Positions 58,951-64,000 of a DNA stretch of 64,000 nucleotides are shown piece after piece; within the stretch, counting starts at the first letter, position 1, and every line of letters begins with the position of its first letter. The translations under genes were made by a program, and so were the position numbers. The stretch comes from Bryoerythrophyllum caledonicum. Taxonomy: Eukaryota > Streptophyta > Bryopsida > Pottiales > Pottiaceae. The notes below the pieces were generated by a model. That model was not told the origin of the DNA, searched no databases, and was given only the letters and a program-made list of their open reading frames with translations. The stretch is from assembly GCA_963971425.1 (NCBI GenBank), contig OZ020525.1, forward strand, positions 8,353,560-8,417,559, in the 5' to 3' direction.

Positions 58951-61304
58951 GATTTTGCTTCTAAAACACTACGATGCTTAAATATACTTCAAAATTCTAT
59001 AGGGTACTATTTTCTTTCAATTCTACAAAAATTGCGGTAAGACAAAAAGGGCCACTTCAACATTTCATTCATGAACAATTTCTTGTATACCACATGGGAA
59101 TGACATGATGGATGTTTATTGCACATGTATTCTCCACTTGTAGAATTTTTTTTGGTCTCCTTACACCTCTATGCACTCTTTCAACCCTAGTTGTTCCTCT
59201 CACAAACATCATGTCCTAACTTGATCTCCATCAAAATTCCCCTAAATTGTATCTCTATCCTAAACTGACATTTTCCATCTCTAAACCGTTACTATCTTAC
59301 TCTCCTTGTTTATCACCAATTTCTCATATGAACTCTCTTATCCATACCACTCATAGTCCCTCCACAATAATGCTTTTCACCGTCATTTTCTTTTATCCAT
59401 CTCAGGTGTGTTTGTGCTACCAACTTTCTATCTGCCCTCTTCATGTCCACCCGTTCATCTTCTCCTTTATCTTCCTAACCTCAAAAAGCATATATTTTCA
59501 TCATTTGATAAACTTATCACCACGGTCATAGGCCTTCATCATGATGACTTGCAATTTTTTCCTCTTGAAGTCTATTTATTGTCAAAAACTATTTTGGCTT
59601 GTCCAATGTTTCAGCCACCTACTCCACAATAATAGGGCCAGTGACGTACTAAATTTAGTTTTCTTTTCCCTAAAATAATCTAAGAAAATTTTATTTTTTC
59701 CTCAAAACTCTCTACTTTTTGTGCTTTAGGCTCGTGAACCAAGGCTCGCCGCTCTCCGCTCGCAAGTCTACGCTCTCAAAATAGCCTCGTCCGGAATGTA
59801 CTTGCCTCGAGGTTGGAGTTTAGTGGCATGTGGTATTTCTACGGCCATTCCTTCTATCCTTGAAGGGGACTTCCAAGGATCTGAGATCATTGTCATTGAC
59901 AATTGCACGGAGAGGGCTAGATTTCTAGACAATGGGTTGTGCAACAGTTTCTAAGGACTAATGTTGATAAATGAGACGAAAAGTGGAACAAATATGGCTC
60001 CTAACATGGAATAGTAGATCAAAGAGGCGATTGGTGGAGAGAGGTAAGAGAACGACGACAAAGAAGAAGGAACTGTGAATTAAAGGTCGCCACATTCATT
60101 TGGATCAGAATATTATTTGTCTAAGAACAGCTCAATCGATGAGGACTCAACCACTAATAAAAAAGAAGTGGATAAGTCTCCTACAAGGAAGAGGATTCTA
60201 TCAACGAAGCCAGCGGTGGGAGACACTGTAGGGGGGATGTTAGAAACACCTATAGGGGGGATGTAAGATATTGGTGTAGTGGATGATAGTTTGGTGGCAA
60301 TGGGCAGAGAGTCAAATACATTTGCTTCTCAAAGGCTTGAGGTAGAGCCAGAAGCATCCGACTGGCTTAAATTTTTCACGGTGCAGATGAACGTTCGGGC
60401 AGCCTTTGGTGTCTTTCTAAGCACAAATTGAATCAGAGACACATGAGAGGTTGCTAATACTAAAAGTGATACACAACCGATATTGCCATCCGTTCCAAGA
60501 TCTGATGTATTGGAGGACGTCACTGCAATTCAAGGGGCCTTCTCTTCAAATGGAGAAATGTCGTTAAAGGATGAATTTTGCTATAATGATGATTGTATTA
60601 CACACACGACATAGTGAGCCTTGCAGTTATAAATATGTTGAGTCTCCGTCCATTAGTCTTGGAGATACGATAGATCATCCAGTGCACGCTCATGAATTGT
60701 TTGCTATGGTAGAGAACGCCATAGGACACATGGAGGGAGTCGAGTCACCGGAGAATAATGCGAGTCCTTTTGCTATAGCATAGTAGAGCAAGTGATGTTT
60801 AGGTGGTAGATAGATTAGTATGATACACTTGATATTTTAAGATTAAAATGATATGTTTGATTTCAATATTTCTTTATTGAAGTTTTAAATTATTTGATTA
60901 AGTATGTTTTTGCATATAATAAAGAGTGAAGTACCTTACACTTTCTCACTCAATCACGTCTTTTATTATTGAATCTCTTGTAGTCAAATACTCTAAAATT
61001 GTATAATCATACAAATGTGTATCTACTAAATGTAAGTACATCATTGTTACAATCTTAAAAGGAACAAAAATTAGATTAATAATCATGTGTTCTTTATAAG
61101 TTCCAACAAATAGAGAATGTATATCTCTTACATGCACATGTAGAAGCAAATATTTAATGCTACAAACATTTGAATTTAGTACGAAAGCGATACTAATATA
61201 TTTATATATATTTATATTTATTTTTAATTTTCAAAAAAATCTTGTTGTTTTTTAGCTTCGTTCTATGCATTTGGCTAAGTACATAATTGCTTAATTGCGT
61301 GTTT
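58951..61304. other. AT-rich spacer with a faint coding relic
   Basis: About 59970-60780 on the plus strand has protein-like Ser/Glu/Lys-rich stretches (STTNKKEVDKSPTRKRILST) broken by stops; no family was recognised. The rest holds only short ORFs. Confidence 0.35.
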
Positions 61305-61492
61305 TTAATCTTTCCATCCGTGCGGTCAAAGTTATTAAAATTTTGTGAGTATGTTACTTGGTAAGTTGTTATTCAGATCCCACGGTCAAAACCATGAACA
61401 TAAAGTTTTGTTTCCTTCTTTATTCATTGCACTAGAATCAACAGTTTTGAAGTGTTTTTGGTGTGAAATAGTCACGGTCCTTGAGGGATTAA
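61305..61492 (+). mobile_element. TTAA-ended element, copy g, right part
   Basis: Markers CCATCCGTGCGGTCAAA (about 61314) and GATCCCACGGTCAAA (about 61377) are followed by the right end GGTCCTTGAGGGATTAA. The left end was not found. Confidence 0.7.
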
Positions 61493-62592
61493 TTTATTTT
61501 TAGTCATTTGTTTTTGTTCTTGAGGAAAACAAAGAGGAGGGCCCTCATTTTATAACACTTGGTGCACTAAGTTAACCCATCAAATTCCATGACAATAAAG
61601 TTTACTTGAAAGTAAAGCAGGGTGACTTCGCATGTCACCCCAAATCTAAGGGGCTTATGTTAGTAATTGGGACCACATGCACATGGTGACTTGGCTTAGG
61701 AAAGGTGTGGGGATCCACAAGTCAACTTTTTGGGAACTTCAGGTACTACTGGAGAGATTTAGCTTGCATGGGGTAGGGCCCAAGAGCATTGATTTTTATG
61801 CATTTCACTAGTGTGTAAAAATGGAGTATGAGGATTATTGGAAGTCTATTTGGTGCATAAATTTTTTTTGTCAAGTCTGGCACCACTGTCATGCTAGCTT
61901 TTCCCTTTGAGAAGCACTTTTAGGAAAACTCTAATGTTCCAAAAAAACAATTCTAAGCGGCCATTTGTGGTGCAAATTTATAAATGACTACAAACCAACT
62001 TTTGTCAACATTAACTATGAGTTAAATATTAGGGTCATAGAAGATAGTGAAAAGGAGTTGAAGAAAATTCACCTCACATATTGAAAGATTATAGCATTTG
62101 GAATTTTAAAGTCATTTATATTTTGTTATATTCCCAATGAGGTCAACATTTTTTAAGTTTTTTTATTTTTACAATTTTGCACTATAGATTTGGAATTTTT
62201 CGACCCATGACAAACTAGATGACTATGCTAGCTAATTGTACACCAAAGTTTAGACATAGATGACATTTGAAGCATATTGTAAACAATATTTGAAGTGGAT
62301 TAAGTGCACAACGTAGAAAATTCACCTTTTTAAATTTTATTGTCAAATTCAATATTTTCTAAAGTTTTAAAGAGTCAAATCCCAAGATTTCCTACAATTA
62401 AATAGTCAAAGCAAAGATTGATGTCCCTTCTTGAAGACTTTTCCAACATAAAATTGAGAAAAAACATCAATTTTGCTTACCTCTATGTAAGAAAGAAGAA
62501 GTCCTTGTTTGCAATGTGCCCACCAAGGTGAGAAAACTTTGATTTTTGTAGGATGAGCTTTATACACTAGAAGTTTTTTGGTTTAGAAAAGT
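61493..62592. other. AT-rich spacer
   Basis: No gene or clear repeat was seen. Confidence 0.5.
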
Positions 62593-63275
62593 TTAACACC
62601 TAAAATTCGTTCATAATTTCACACCAAAAATACTTCAAAAGTATTGATTCCAATGCAATGAGTAACAAAGGAAAAAAAACTTTTTTTTCAATTTTATCCA
62701 TAGGATCTCAATCAAGTAATATAGTCACAAATTTTTATAAACTTTGACCGCATGGATGGAAGCATGGTACTATAGAGTTGAATAATACTACTTTAGAGCT
62801 TAATTTTGCAACATTTTGGGACCGGTAGCAGTGAAGGAAAGTTCTTGGTAACCTTCATTGTTTTTACTAGGGATTAAGTTTTTTTACTAATTTTTCAGTT
62901 TTTTTCCCCCACCAGAACTGGGCATTATGATTCTATCCACATTTTGGATCTTAGATCTCAAATGATTTTCTTAACAAAAAAACAAAAATTGATGTCCTAA
63001 ATTAATGGCTACTTTCTATATCCCTAATCATTGCAAGTCCATTTTCCAAAACACCTCCAGTACTTATGATTTTTGACATGCAATGACCTAACCCAAGGTA
63101 GAACATAGATATATAAAGTTTATGCAATATGTAGTGAAAAAATATGCCATTACCTTGAGTCAAAGTGCGTTGATAATCCTGTTACAGGAAAGAAAAGAAC
63201 CACTCACACTCTTCAATTACATGCATCTTATAATCCATACAGTCAAAGTTTACATAAACCTTTGTGAGTGTCTTC
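62593..63275. mobile_element. TTAA-ended element, copy h, composite
   Basis: It begins TTAACACCTAAAATTCG with the inverted right-end sequence and ATAGGATCTCAAT and TTTGACCGCATGGATGG. It then runs into 62757-63275, which matches the middle of copy c in the opposite sense. It is therefore a nested or rearranged copy. Confidence 0.6.
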
Positions 63276-63656
63276 TTGCTCCTTGGTGCAACACTTGGGA
63301 GGGATAGAGGGATCCAGTTATCTGAAGTCACCATTCAACTGTAGACCTTTGTGGAATTGTACAATAAGCAATCTGATAGCCTACTGCCTTTGGAACAACT
63401 CAGAGCAATGGATATGGCAAACTTGTGTGCCTTCCTTACACAACTTTTCGGCTTCTTTTTTTTTCACACACTTTCTGTGGTTTGAATGGATCCAGAATAG
63501 CCTTTTCTGGGAAAGCTTGAATCCCAACAAATATCACCTTTTCACCATGCTCTTCTATGATTGCAGAATCTGTATTGTTGATACACTATGATTGGGAATA
63601 TGCACATTGCTGATATCACATGCCATGCACAGCGACGACTACACTTAACCCTTTAC

Positions 63657-63957
63657 CGCCCAGGAGGGGCGCGGACAGGACGTCCCCCACGCTCGGACTT
63701 ACCCGAGGTGGGCCCCCGTCTTAATTGCATGGGTTCATTTTTCTGGCCCTCCCATTTTGGGGGGGTCAGAGGCTTTTTTTGGCTTTTTTTTTCACAAAAT
63801 TGGGACCTACGGCCCCAATTTAGCCTACAAGTCCCCCTTTGGCTAAATTTAGGCCCCCATTCAAAAACAAAATAGGGGCCAGGTTTTGGCCCCACCACCT
63901 CATCCCCCACCCGGTAAGTCCAAGCGTGGAGGCTGTCCTGTCAAATCGCCCAGGAGG
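63657..63957. mobile_element. 279-bp MITE with direct 11-bp flanks
   Basis: CGCCCAGGAGG at 63657-63667 and 63947-63957 flanks an element with inverted ends: GACAGGAC...CCACGCTCGGACTTACC against GGTAAGTCCAAGCGTGG...GTCCTGTC. An 11-bp duplication would fit a MULE-type MITE. The interior is rich in GGCCCC and polyT blocks, related to 26418-26945. Confidence 0.75.
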
Positions 63958-64000
63958 TTCATGGAATAGATTATAGTGTTTAAAGTTACCATGTATTGGT

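Overview
The window looks like nuclear DNA from a large, repeat-rich plant-lineage genome, most likely a charophyte-type alga or an early-diverging land plant; the species cannot be named from the sequence. The signs are spliced genes with GT-AG introns of about 90-110 bp, a plant-type initiator-Met tRNA primer-binding site (50218-50228), AT-rich and CpG-poor spacers, and nested transposons. I saw no operons, tRNA or rRNA genes, CRISPR arrays or clearly intact host genes. Almost every recognisable coding region is a mobile element or an amplified, decaying gene family. Many of the stop codons fit C-to-T or G-to-A changes, the pattern expected after long-term cytosine methylation.

Layout. 1-3.96 kb: 3' part of a LINE with RNase H, a CCHC knuckle and a restriction-like endonuclease region, ending in a (TTGG)n tail. 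3.98-4.56 kb: a SINE-like element followed by a 63-bp tandem repeat. 4.9-6.2 kb: a decayed coiled-coil coding relic. 7.4-11.2 kb: a CCGG-rich island carrying a minus-strand gag-like gene. 11.5-13.8 kb: a relic of an FCP/NIF-type HAD phosphatase gene. 14.8-34 kb: mostly non-autonomous elements, including a TTAA-ended family with many copies, several MITEs, a Tc1/mariner transposon (22.5-24.3 kb) with a SINE inserted in its transposase, and a perfect 38-bp hairpin at 26.3 kb. 35.7-41.9 kb: a minus-strand, multi-exon methyltransferase-like pseudogene split by a 2.84-kb TG...CA insertion with a 5-bp target duplication. 42.2-43.25 kb: an array of the palindrome GTTGTCGGATCCGACAAC, which is also scattered from 34.7 to 47.6 kb. 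43.9-47.3 kb: a Mutator-like (MULE) transposase gene with one intron. 48.7-50.2 kb: a probable LTR plus primer-binding site. 50.25-52.6 kb: a minus-strand polyprotein joining a retropepsin to a C5-cytosine DNA methyltransferase. 52.9-53.4 kb: a GC-rich 21-bp minisatellite. 53.5-55.4 kb: a minus-strand protein-kinase-like gene crossing a 200-N gap. 55.5-56.9 kb: a foldback element built from the same 63-bp repeat. 57.5-58.95 kb: a second, badly decayed MULE copy. 59-64 kb: spacer with more TTAA-family copies and a 279-bp MITE.

The parts do not form a pathway. The common thread is mobile DNA together with DNA-modification-like proteins: a retroelement-linked cytosine methyltransferase whose catalytic Cys is Ser, and a second methyltransferase-like gene interrupted by an insertion. 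The items most worth following up are the protease-methyltransferase polyprotein, the dispersed 18-bp palindrome, the foldback family, and the LINE with an R2-type endonuclease region.
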